From contig DAIEQP010000285.1 of assembly GCA_027347805.1 (NCBI GenBank), positions 1-5,859 of the forward strand: 5,859 nucleotides of DNA, written 5' to 3'. The position numbers and the translations under genes were made by a program. Positions within the stretch are counted from its first letter, which is position 1, and each line of letters begins with the position of its first letter. Positions 1 through 5,859 of this stretch are shown in pieces. This DNA is from Ignavibacteria bacterium (GTDB taxonomy: Bacteria; Bacteroidota; Ignavibacteria; Ignavibacteriales; Melioribacteraceae). The notes under the pieces were generated by a model that was not told the origin of the DNA, ran no database searches, and saw nothing but the letters and a program-made list of their open reading frames with translations.

Positions 1-1
1 T

Positions 2-1975
2 GATAATCCGTTAATTTATTACGCAAGAGATAGCTGGTACATTCGCACTACAGAAATTGCGAATAGAATGATTGAACTGAATAAATCAATTAATTGGTGC
101 CCGCCTGAAGTTGGTGCAGGAAGATTTGGAAATTGGCTTGAAGAAAATAAAGATTGGTCTTTATCAAGAGATAGATACTGGGGAACACCGCTTCCTATTT
201 GGCTCAATGAAGATGGCGACATGCATGTTGTAGGTTCAATTGCAGATTTAAAGGAAGGTTATGTAGAACGTGATGGAAATAAAATATCGGTCAAAGATCT
301 TCCTGAAAACGAAATTGATCTTCATAAACCATTTGTGGATGGTGTGAAGTTTGAAAAGAATGGCAAAGTTTATACAAGAACACCTGAATTAATTGATGTA
401 TGGTACGACAGCGGTTCTATGCCTTTTGCTCAATGGCACTATCCATTTGAGAATAAGGAAATTTTTGAATCAAATTTCCCTTCAGACTTTATATGCGAAG
501 GTATAGATCAGACTCGAGGTTGGTTCTATACACTACATGCAATCGCAACAATGGTATTCGATAATGTTGCCTACAAGAATTTAATTGTGAACGAATTAAT
601 TCTTGATAAAGACGGACAGAAAATGTCCAAGAGCAAAGGAAATGTAGTTGATCCGTTTTTAATGTTTGATAAATATGGTGTTGATGCAACACGTTGGTAC
701 CTTGTTACAACCAGTCCGCCATGGAAACCAACCTTATTTGATGAAGATGGAATAACAGAAGTTCAGCGTAAATTCTTTGGAACACTTGTAAATACTTACA
801 ATTTCTTTGCACTTTATGCCAACATCGATAAGTTTGATTTCAGCGATAAACTCATTCAGTATGATGAAAGACCTGAAATTGACCGCTGGATAATTTCAAA
901 ACTTCATTCATTGGTAAAAGAATACAAGCAGCTAATGGAATCTTATGATGTTACAAAGGCTGCTAGAATGGTATCAAATTTTACAATTGACCAGCTTTCA
1001 AACTTGTATGTTCGCCGCTGTAGAAGAAGATTCTGGAAATCTGAAATCAACAAGAATAAAATATCTGCATACCAGACTTTGTATGAATGCTTAATTACTG
1101 TAACAAAATTAACAGCACCGTTTGCACCATTCATTGCGGAAGAATTGTATCAGAATTTGAATAAAGTTACGGGCAAAGATGAATATGAATCTGTTCACCT
1201 TGCATTCGTACCCGAATCAACTTACAGTGATGCAGAATTGGAATTAAAGATGGATATTGCACAGCGGGTTGTCTATCTAACTCGTTCGATTCGTGCAAAA
1301 AATAATTTAAAGGTTCGTCAGCCGTTATTGAAAATGATGGTCGCTGTTGATAAATCCAAAAGAGAAGCCCTGCAGAAAATGGAAGAGGTAATTCTTGAGG
1401 AAGTAAACATAAAAGAATTGATTGTGTTAGAAGACGATTCATCAATTGTGAATAAATCAGCCAAAGCAAATTTTAAAACAATTGGACCGAAATACGGTAA
1501 GCTAGTAAAATCTCTCGCAAATTCTATCAAGGAACTTGATAAAGCAGCAATATCAATCCTTGAAAAAACAGGGGAACTTGAGATTACTGTAGAAGGGGAG
1601 CCGGTTAAAATAAACAGGGACGATGTTGAAATAATTAGCCATGAAATCGAAGGCTGGCTGGTTGAAACTGAAGAAGGTGTAACTGTTGCAGTTGATACAG
1701 AATTAACCGATGACCTTATTGCAGAAGGTTATGCCCGTGAATTTGTTAACCGTGTTCAGAATATGAGGAAGGATGCCGGTTACGATGTAATTGACAGGAT
1801 TAGAGTTTTTGTTAAAGGTGATGAAAAAATAATTGCCTATGTAAATAAGTTTAATGATTATATTGCAAATGAAGTGTTGGCTGATGAATTAAATTCCAAT
1901 GATAATGTTGAAGGATTTACACAAGAATTTTCAATTGGCGAGTTTAATTGTTCTATAACAATCTCGAAACTTTAA
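2..1975 (+). CDS. ileS: Isoleucyl-tRNA synthetase, type 2 (eukaryote-like), 5'-truncated by the window edge
   Basis: This class I synthetase charges tRNA-Ile with isoleucine in the cytoplasm. The reading frame is open from base 2, so the ATG at 68 is internal; 657 residues are visible, and the HIGH-motif half and most of the CP1 editing domain lie upstream. Numbering visible residues from base 2, the sequence re-enters the catalytic core with SRDRYWGTPLPIW (near 55-67), followed by DVWYDSGSMPFAQ (132-144), GIDQTRGWFYTLH (167-179) and the ATP-binding KMSKS loop (207-211, bases 620-634). The anticodon-binding helical domain starts near DRWIISKL and includes NLYVRRCRRRFW and TAPFAPFIAEELY. A C-terminal domain with EGYAREFVNRVQNMRKDAGY closes the protein. 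There are no paired Cys motifs at the C-terminus, so the zinc finger of E. coli-type IleRS is absent. This, with the core motifs, points to the eukaryote-like form common in Bacteroidota relatives. It heads the visible plus-strand gene block. Confidence 0.97.
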   Translation, partial: DNPLIYYARDSWYIRTTEIANRMIELNKSINWCPPEVGAGRFGNWLEENKDWSLSRDRYWGTPLPIWLNEDGDMHVVGSIADLKEGYVERDGNKISVKDLPENEIDLHKPFVDGVKFEKNGKVYTRTPELIDVWYDSGSMPFAQWHYPFENKEIFESNFPSDFICEGIDQTRGWFYTLHAIATMVFDNVAYKNLIVNELILDKDGQKMSKSKGNVVDPFLMFDKYGVDATRWYLVTTSPPWKPTLFDEDGITEVQRKFFGTLVNTYNFFALYANIDKFDFSDKLIQYDERPEIDRWIISKLHSLVKEYKQLMESYDVTKAARMVSNFTIDQLSNLYVRRCRRRFWKSEINKNKISAYQTLYECLITVTKLTAPFAPFIAEELYQNLNKVTGKDEYESVHLAFVPESTYSDAELELKMDIAQRVVYLTRSIRAKNNLKVRQPLLKMMVAVDKSKREALQKMEEVILEEVNIKELIVLEDDSSIVNKSAKANFKTIGPKYGKLVKSLANSIKELDKAAISILEKTGELEITVEGEPVKINRDDVEIISHEIEGWLVETEEGVTVAVDTELTDDLIAEGYAREFVNRVQNMRKDAGYDVIDRIRVFVKGDEKIIAYVNKFNDYIANEVLADELNSNDNVEGFTQEFSIGEFNCSITISKL

Positions 1976-1992
1976 AGATTACATAGAAGGGC

Positions 1993-1997
1993 GGAGG
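1993..1997 (+). promoter_or_regulatory. Shine-Dalgarno site of the DksA-like gene
   Basis: GGAGG sits 5 bases before the ATG at 2003, inside the 27-bp ileS-downstream gap. It is the strongest ribosome binding site in the window and fixes the start of the following gene. No promoter fits in the gap, so the gene is probably read from an upstream promoter or from one inside ileS. Confidence 0.8.
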
Positions 1998-2002
1998 CAT
2001 TA

Positions 2003-2203
2003 ATGGCAAAGGCTGTTAAAAAGACTACAACTAAAAAAGCGGTTTCAAAACCAAAGACCGCTGCAAAAGCAAAAACAAAAACTGTTAAGGCAAAATCTGT
2101 TAAGCCAAAAGCAGTGATTAAAAAAGTTGTTGCTAAACCAAAAGCGACTAAAACCAAGACCGCTCCGGTCAAGAAGTCCGCTGCGAAATCTCTAAAGAAG
2201 GGA
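2003..2203 (+). repeat. Low-complexity Lys/Ala/Val/Thr/Pro-rich coding tract (histone H1-like tail)
   Basis: These bases encode residues 1-67 of the DksA-like protein. The tract is built from imperfect short units such as AKAKTK, VKPKAV and AKPKAT. Codon content is dominated by AAA/AAG with GCN and ACN, and short DNA motifs like ccaaa recur irregularly. It is a protein-level low-complexity tract rather than an exact tandem repeat. Tails of this kind in other bacteria bind nucleic acid through charge; that function is inferred here. Confidence 0.7.
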
Positions 2204-2653
2204 AATCATGTTGAGGTAATTTCCCCAACCAAAAAAGTGAAAAAAATTCAGGGATACTCAAGAAGAGATCTGGAAGATTTTAAAAAAGTAATTCTTGAAA
2301 AGCGTAATGAAATTATTGAACAGCTCCAGGTTTTGAAGGATCAAATGATGGATCCTACTACCGGTCAGTATGTTAACGAAAACTCTCCATATTCGCTTCA
2401 CATGGCTGAACAGGGAACTGATGCTATGGAACGCGAGAAACTTTATTTGTGGGCTCAGCGTGAAAACAAATTCCTTGGTTATCTTGACGATGCGCTCCAG
2501 AGAATTGAAAATGGTACTTATGGAATTTGTATAGAATGTATTGATGAACCCCAGAATCTTTGCCCAACTTGCCCGTTAATTCCTAAGGAAAGATTGATGG
2601 CTGTTCCTCATACTCAGCATTGCTTACAAGTAAAACAGAAAATGAAAAAATGA
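2003..2653 (+). CDS. TraR/DksA-family zinc-finger protein with Lys/Ala-rich N-terminal extension
   Basis: This 216-residue protein has three parts. Residues 1-67 are low-complexity and very basic: 25 Lys, no Asp or Glu before residue 71, and repeated KPK/KAK/KTK units like the tail of histone H1. Residues 86-170 form the helical hairpin typical of DksA, with GTDAMEREKLYLW at the presumed tip. A zinc-binding region follows GTYGIC and leads into IPKERLMAVPHTQHC. Family members enter the RNA polymerase secondary channel and adjust initiation, often with ppGpp; that role is inferred here, and the basic tail may add DNA or RNA binding. The finger is atypical: Cys pairs at 176/179 and 187/190 with only 7 residues between them, while the usual final pair is reduced to Cys207, with Val at 210. 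The start is set by the GGAGG at 1993. The gene lies between ileS and lspA, and its stop overlaps the lspA start. E. coli DksA is about 151 residues, so most of the extra length is the N-terminal tail. Confidence 0.93.
   Translation: MAKAVKKTTTKKAVSKPKTAAKAKTKTVKAKSVKPKAVIKKVVAKPKATKTKTAPVKKSAAKSLKKGNHVEVISPTKKVKKIQGYSRRDLEDFKKVILEKRNEIIEQLQVLKDQMMDPTTGQYVNENSPYSLHMAEQGTDAMEREKLYLWAQRENKFLGYLDDALQRIENGTYGICIECIDEPQNLCPTCPLIPKERLMAVPHTQHCLQVKQKMKK
2650..2653 (+). promoter_or_regulatory. ATGA stop/start overlap coupling the DksA-like gene to lspA
   Basis: The TGA stop of the DksA-like gene (2651-2653) shares bases with the ATG of lspA (2650-2652). No good Shine-Dalgarno sequence precedes this ATG; the upstream bases are A-rich. 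Translation of lspA therefore probably depends on ribosomes finishing the upstream gene. Confidence 0.7.
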
Positions 2654-3342
2654 TAAGACTTAAGAATTTTAGTGTTCTCTATATTTCGCTTGTAGTTGTA
2701 ATAATAGATCAAGTAACAAAGTTTTTGGTTAAGGGAGGAATTATTCCTCTCTTAAACATTCATGCACAAGGAATGGATTACGGCAGCAGCAAAGAAGTTC
2801 TCGGAAATTTTTTCAAGATTACATTTGTTGAAAATCCAGGTCTTGCTTTTGGAATTACTGTTGGGGATACTTCCAAACTTTTACTTTCATTGTTTTCGCT
2901 TGCGGCAAGTATAGGTATTCTATACTATCTATATAAGTTAAGAGATCAAAAATTAATTGTAAAAATAGCCCTAGCTTTTGTATTTGGCGGTGCAATCGGA
3001 AATTTTATTGACCGCGCCTTCTATGGAATCTTTTATGGTTATGCGCCATTATTTTATGGCAGAGTTGTAGATTTTTTTAATATGGATTTTTTTGATTTCA
3101 CCCTGTTCGGAAGAACATATGATAGATTCCCAATCTTTAATATTGCTGATTCCGCTGTTACTATTGGGGTTGTGTTATTAATTCTTTTCCATAAAGGCGA
3201 AACTAAAAAAGAAGAAATTGTTGAACCGGCTGCTGATGTGTCTGGTGTTGAAATCAACACTCAAGTTTCAAATGAATTACCAATCCAATCAGAAGTTATA
3301 GAAAATGGCGAAGATAATCACAGAGAAGAAAATAAGGATTGA
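2650..3342 (+). CDS. lspA: Lipoprotein signal peptidase (signal peptidase II)
   Basis: LspA is an inner-membrane aspartyl protease that cuts the signal peptide from diacylglyceryl-modified prolipoproteins, acting after Lgt. This 230-residue protein shows the family motifs in order: DQVTK (20-24) at the end of the first membrane helix, FVENPGLAFG (59-68), GGAIGNFIDR (113-122) and FNIADSAVTIG (163-173). The catalytic pair should be Asp121 and Asp167. Four hydrophobic segments fit helices near 8-20, 77-96, 102-119 and 168-181. At 230 residues it is longer than the roughly 165 of E. coli. About 27 extra residues lie between the two catalytic aspartates, rich in Phe and Tyr, and a charged tail of about 48 residues rich in Glu, Asp and Asn follows the last helix. 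An in-frame ATG at 2620 would overlap the upstream gene more and add a polar segment before the first helix. The ATG at 2650, in an ATGA overlap, is preferred. Confidence 0.95.
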   Translation: MIRLKNFSVLYISLVVVIIDQVTKFLVKGGIIPLLNIHAQGMDYGSSKEVLGNFFKITFVENPGLAFGITVGDTSKLLLSLFSLAASIGILYYLYKLRDQKLIVKIALAFVFGGAIGNFIDRAFYGIFYGYAPLFYGRVVDFFNMDFFDFTLFGRTYDRFPIFNIADSAVTIGVVLLILFHKGETKKEEIVEPAADVSGVEINTQVSNELPIQSEVIENGEDNHREENKD

Positions 3343-4285
3343 CGTTCCGGAAGGTAAAAAGAAAGAACGCATCGATGTCTTCCTTACAAACTCTGTTGAA
3401 AACGCCACTCGCTCTCGAATTCAAAAATTAATCAAAGCTGAATGCGTTACGGTTAACAGTAAAGTTGTTAAACCAAATTATATTGTTAATCCTTGCGATG
3501 TAATCGATCTTACTATTCCAACAAATCCTCGACCGGAAGAAACCGAAGCAGAAGATATTCCTCTTGATATCGTTTATGAAGATGAATTTTTAATAGTTGT
3601 TAATAAAGCTGCAGGAATGGTTGCCCATCCATCTCTAGGAAATTATACAGGCACATTGGTTAATGCACTGCTTCATCATACAAAAAAACTTAGTGATTTA
3701 AATGAAGATTCATTTCGTCCTGGAATTGTTCATCGAATTGATAAAGAAACAAGCGGCTTACTGCTTATTGCAAAGGATGAATGGACTCATGCCCAACTGG
3801 CAAAACAATTTTATCATCATACAATAGACCGAGAATACTGGGCGGTATGCTGGGGAAAATTTAAACAGTCCAAAGGGGAAGTTGTTGGAAATATTGCCCG
3901 CTCAACAAAAGATCGAAAAATATTTACTGTTAGTGAAACAGAAGGAAAACATGCTCATACTTTTTATGAAGTGATGGAGGAATTTGAATTTGCCTCCCTT
4001 GTTAAGTTAATATTGAAAACCGGGAGAACACATCAAATTCGTGTGCATATGTCTCACGTTCATCATCCGATTTTTGGCGACCCTGTTTACGGCGGCAGAA
4101 AAATTGTTTATGGATTGGAACTGCAGAAAATAAAAGCTAGAGTAGAAAATTTGCTAGAGATAATGCAGAGACAAGCTTTACACGCAAAGACACTTGGATT
4201 TATTCACCCGCATAAAAAAGAAAAAATATTTCTTGAATCAAATTTACCGAGCGATTTTATTCAGTTGCTTGAAAAACTGAAATAA
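3305..4285 (+). CDS. rluD: RluA-family 23S rRNA pseudouridine synthase (RluD type) with S4 domain
   Basis: This 326-residue enzyme isomerises specific uridines to pseudouridine, most likely in helix 69 of 23S rRNA if it is a true RluD; RluC-like or other RluA-family targets cannot be excluded from sequence alone. An S4 RNA-binding domain occupies roughly residues 20-70 (ERIDVFL, then SRIQKLIKAECVTVN). The catalytic domain follows, with IVYEDEFLIVVNKAAGMVAHP (split here only by reading: IVYEDE 89-94, VVNKAAGMV 98-106), the active-site motif HRIDKETSG (143-151, catalytic Asp146), GRTHQIRVHM (240-249) and GDPVYGG (258-264). ALHAKTLGFIHP (291-302) is the usual late motif. Length is normal for the family. 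The ATG at 3305 lies inside lspA, giving a 38-bp overlap; only a weak AGAAG precedes it, and no later ATG falls before the catalytic domain, so translation is probably coupled to lspA. It is the last gene of the plus-strand block. Confidence 0.93.
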   Translation: MAKIITEKKIRIDVPEGKKKERIDVFLTNSVENATRSRIQKLIKAECVTVNSKVVKPNYIVNPCDVIDLTIPTNPRPEETEAEDIPLDIVYEDEFLIVVNKAAGMVAHPSLGNYTGTLVNALLHHTKKLSDLNEDSFRPGIVHRIDKETSGLLLIAKDEWTHAQLAKQFYHHTIDREYWAVCWGKFKQSKGEVVGNIARSTKDRKIFTVSETEGKHAHTFYEVMEEFEFASLVKLILKTGRTHQIRVHMSHVHHPIFGDPVYGGRKIVYGLELQKIKARVENLLEIMQRQALHAKTLGFIHPHKKEKIFLESNLPSDFIQLLEKLK

Positions 4286-4286
4286 C

Positions 4287-5513
4287 TCACTTTAGTGAAT
4301 TCCACACACTAATTGCTTCGCCAAACGGTTCAATGGCTCTTGGAATGGCGCCATGCATATAAGAAATTGCGACACCATAATTAACTATCGGCACGCCGAT
4401 ATATTTTGCTTGTTTAATTCGCTGTTGCATCATTTTTCGTGTAAGCATACATCCGCCACAGTGAACTATTAATTTATAGTCAGAAAGATTTTCCGGATAA
4501 TCGTGACCATTAACTACATCTATCAGCAAATCTTTTTTTGTATGTAATCTTAACCATCTTGGAATTTTAATTTTGCCGATGTCATCTTCCTGGACATGAT
4601 GAGAACATGCCTCGGCAACAAGTACCTTATCGCCGTTATTCAATTCTCCAATTCTTTTTATTCCACGAACGTATTCACCAAGATCGCCTTTATATCGCGC
4701 CATTAAAATGGAAAATGTTGTTAGAGGAATCTCATCCGGAACATCTGCAGCGACGCGCATAATTGCCTGACTATCTGTAACAACTAGTTTGGGTGGCTCT
4801 GCCAGTTTATTCAATGCAGATCTAAGTTCTTTATCTTTTGCAACAACTACAATTGAATCAACATCAAGAGACTCACGTATTGTTTGCACCTGAGGCATAA
4901 TCAATCTTCCTTTGGGAGCGCCGAGATCGATCGGAACAACAAGAACAATTACATCATGTTGTTTTAAAAGATCGCCAACTAAAGGCAGTTCATCGTCTGC
5001 AGGAAGATTTTTCACTACATTTTCTTTTAATTCATGAATCCCTTCATTGTTCAAACACGAAACGGATTCAAATTTAATGTTCATCGAATCTAATTCTTCA
5101 ACCAAATCATAATTGATTCCGAGTTCACATTTATTTATTACTGCGAGAAAAGGAAGTTCCAAAAATTTTATTTCTTCAATAAGATTTTTTTCTTTTTGAG
5201 ATAAAGTATTTTGAGAATCCAGGACAAGTATAACGAAGTCGGCCTCTGAAATTACTTTTACAGTTTTGCCGATTCTTTTTTCACCCAGTTCTCCAACATC
5301 ATCAATACCGGCTGTGTCGATTAAAACTACCGGGCCAAACGGAAGAAGTTCCATCGCTTTACGAACAGGGTCAGTTGTAGTTCCCGGACTATCGCTTACT
5401 ATAACCAAATCCTGCCCAACAAATTTATTCATCAGAGATGATTTACCAACATTGCGAAGACCAACAAAAGCAATGTGTTTTCTTTCCGATTGTGCTACTT
5501 TACTCAATTTCAA
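4287..5513 (-). CDS. hydF: [FeFe]-hydrogenase maturation GTPase HydF
   Basis: HydF is the scaffold on which the 2Fe subcluster of [FeFe]-hydrogenase, made by the radical-SAM enzymes HydG and HydE, is assembled and passed to HydA. The 408 residues match the family length. The GTPase domain (about 13-170) has P-loop GLRNVGKS (18-25), the TTTDP switch (45-49), G3 DTAG (66-69) and a G4-like NKCE (127-130). The dimerisation domain (about 175-265) includes PIDLGAPKGRLIMPQV. The cluster-binding domain carries CSH (303-305) and HCGGC (351-355), the CxH...HCxxC ligands for the [4Fe-4S] cluster. The start is a TTG, because no ATG or GTG precedes the P-loop. A second in-frame TTG at 5507 lies 7 bases from an AGGA, against 1 base for the TTG at 5513, so the protein may be two residues shorter. 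The gene overlaps the end of aspA, implying one operon. G4 ends in Glu where Asp is usual. Confidence 0.97.
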   Translation of the reverse strand: MKLSKVAQSERKHIAFVGLRNVGKSSLMNKFVGQDLVIVSDSPGTTTDPVRKAMELLPFGPVVLIDTAGIDDVGELGEKRIGKTVKVISEADFVILVLDSQNTLSQKEKNLIEEIKFLELPFLAVINKCELGINYDLVEELDSMNIKFESVSCLNNEGIHELKENVVKNLPADDELPLVGDLLKQHDVIVLVVPIDLGAPKGRLIMPQVQTIRESLDVDSIVVVAKDKELRSALNKLAEPPKLVVTDSQAIMRVAADVPDEIPLTTFSILMARYKGDLGEYVRGIKRIGELNNGDKVLVAEACSHHVQEDDIGKIKIPRWLRLHTKKDLLIDVVNGHDYPENLSDYKLIVHCGGCMLTRKMMQQRIKQAKYIGVPIVNYGVAISYMHGAIPRAIEPFGEAISVWNSLK

Positions 5514-5859
5514 TTCCTAATTCTGTTGAAATAATTTTACTGATTTCTTTTTCGTCAATATTTTTTTCTTTCTTTAATTCATCAATGAACGAATTTTTAT
5601 TTACCTCACATTTTTTAACAATCCCCTGAATGGCGTCGTAACCAAATGTGGAAATAAAAATTGCTGCAATGGCCGATGAGTTTAAGAGGTTTTGTTTGCT
5701 TCTTTCTTTATTAGCAGTAATACCATCAATACATTTTTCTGTTAGATTTATATTTACATCACGCATCAATGAAAATGATTTGAGGAACAAATGTGCAATC
5801 ATCGGAAGAAAGGCATTAAGTTCCAGGTTACCATTCGAAACAAGATTTGCAATAATTAC
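5500..5859 (-). CDS. aspA: Aspartate ammonia-lyase, C-terminal fragment (5' end beyond the window)
   Basis: The frame is open from the right edge (base 5859) to TAA at 5500-5502, giving 119 visible residues; the ATG at 5802 is internal. The fragment opens with the family element NGNLELNAFLPMIAH, matching the G-x-LELN...P-I region of the aspartase/fumarase superfamily. TEKCIDGITANKERS follows, typical of the C-terminal domain in aspartases, and then a domain ending in a helical stretch with NIDEKEIS. Aspartase converts L-aspartate to fumarate and ammonium in the cytoplasm. The catalytic SS-loop is outside the window, so activity cannot be judged, and a class II fumarase or related lyase remains possible. 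The stop overlaps the hydF start by 8-14 bases, so the two are probably co-transcribed. In other anaerobes an aspartase gene is known to sit among hydE, hydF and hydG, which supports both the identity and the link to hydrogenase maturation. Confidence 0.85.
   Translation of the reverse strand, partial: VIIANLVSNGNLELNAFLPMIAHLFLKSFSLMRDVNINLTEKCIDGITANKERSKQNLLNSSAIAAIFISTFGYDAIQGIVKKCEVNKNSFIDELKKEKNIDEKEISKIISTELGIEIE
5515..5518 (-). promoter_or_regulatory. Shine-Dalgarno-like AGGA before hydF
   Basis: On the minus strand AGGA lies inside the last codons of aspA. It is 7 bases from the TTG at 5505-5507 and only 1 base from the TTG at 5511-5513. The spacing favours the inner TTG as the real hydF start, though coupling to the overlapping aspA stop could allow either. 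Confidence 0.45.

Noticed and set aside
489..1530. Several minus-strand open frames of 60-100 codons inside ileS
   Set aside because: The ileS frame is unambiguous over the whole stretch. These antisense frames show no protein-like motifs or start signals.
1976..2002. Possible promoter, T-box or leader element between ileS and the DksA-like gene
   Set aside because: The gap is 27 bp and is mostly taken by the ribosome binding site. There is no room for a structured leader. A T-box for ileS would lie upstream of the window.
1972..2172. Minus-strand open frame encoding a hydrophobic, membrane-like peptide opposite the Lys-rich tract
   Set aside because: It is a mirror of the AAA/AAG-rich coding tract: antisense Lys codons read as Phe, Leu and Val. 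It has no ribosome binding site or family match and lies wholly against a well-supported gene.
2620..2649. Upstream in-frame ATG for lspA giving a 10-residue longer N-terminus
   Set aside because: It would lengthen the overlap with the DksA-like gene to 34 bp and put a polar stretch before the first membrane helix. The ATGA overlap at 2650 is the usual arrangement and gives a normal LspA N-terminus.
4287..4298. Inverted repeat TCACT-TT-AGTGA at the rluD/hydF junction, a possible bidirectional terminator
   Set aside because: The stem is only 5 bp, AT-rich, with a 2-base loop and no T-run on either side. It lies within the last codons of hydF and is too weak for an intrinsic terminator.
5266..5629. 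Plus-strand open frames opposite hydF and aspA
   Set aside because: They are low-complexity Ser/Phe/Ile-rich shadows of strongly supported minus-strand genes, with no recognisable motifs.

Overview
The window looks like an ordinary chromosomal segment of an AT-rich anaerobe from the Bacteroidota/Chlorobiota side of the FCB superphylum. The best guess is an Ignavibacteria-like lineage. This rests on three things: a eukaryote-like (type 2) isoleucyl-tRNA synthetase; the gene order ileS, TraR/DksA zinc-finger protein, lspA, rluD; and a Lys/Ala-rich extension on the DksA-like protein. The placement is inference from gene content and order, not from a database search.

Layout. Positions 2-4285 on the plus strand hold four tightly packed co-directional genes: the C-terminal 657 codons of ileS, a DksA/TraR-type regulator with a histone-H1-like tail, lspA and an RluD-type pseudouridine synthase. 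ileS and the regulator are 27 bp apart. The regulator and lspA share an ATGA start/stop. lspA and rluD overlap by 38 bp. This reads as one housekeeping transcription unit. Positions 4287-5859 on the minus strand hold hydF, preceded by and overlapping the 3' end of an aspartate ammonia-lyase (aspA) gene that runs out of the right edge. The two blocks converge with one base between their stop codons.

How the genes fit together. The plus-strand block covers translation (charging tRNA-Ile, modifying rRNA), transcriptional control through RNA polymerase (the DksA-like protein, presumably) and lipoprotein maturation (LspA). The minus-strand pair belongs to [FeFe]-hydrogenase maturation. HydF is the GTPase scaffold that assembles the diiron subcluster, and an aspartase-like enzyme in the same operon could supply ammonium for the bridging ligand or simply feed fermentation. 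HydE, HydG and the hydrogenase itself are not in the window but are predicted nearby, to the right.

There is no gene-free stretch of 300 bases. The only non-coding DNA is 1976-2002 and base 4286. I see no mobile element, CRISPR array, RNA gene or convincing terminator, and no clearly new system. The most unusual items are the rearranged zinc finger and basic tail of the DksA-like protein, followed by the aspA-hydF coupling.
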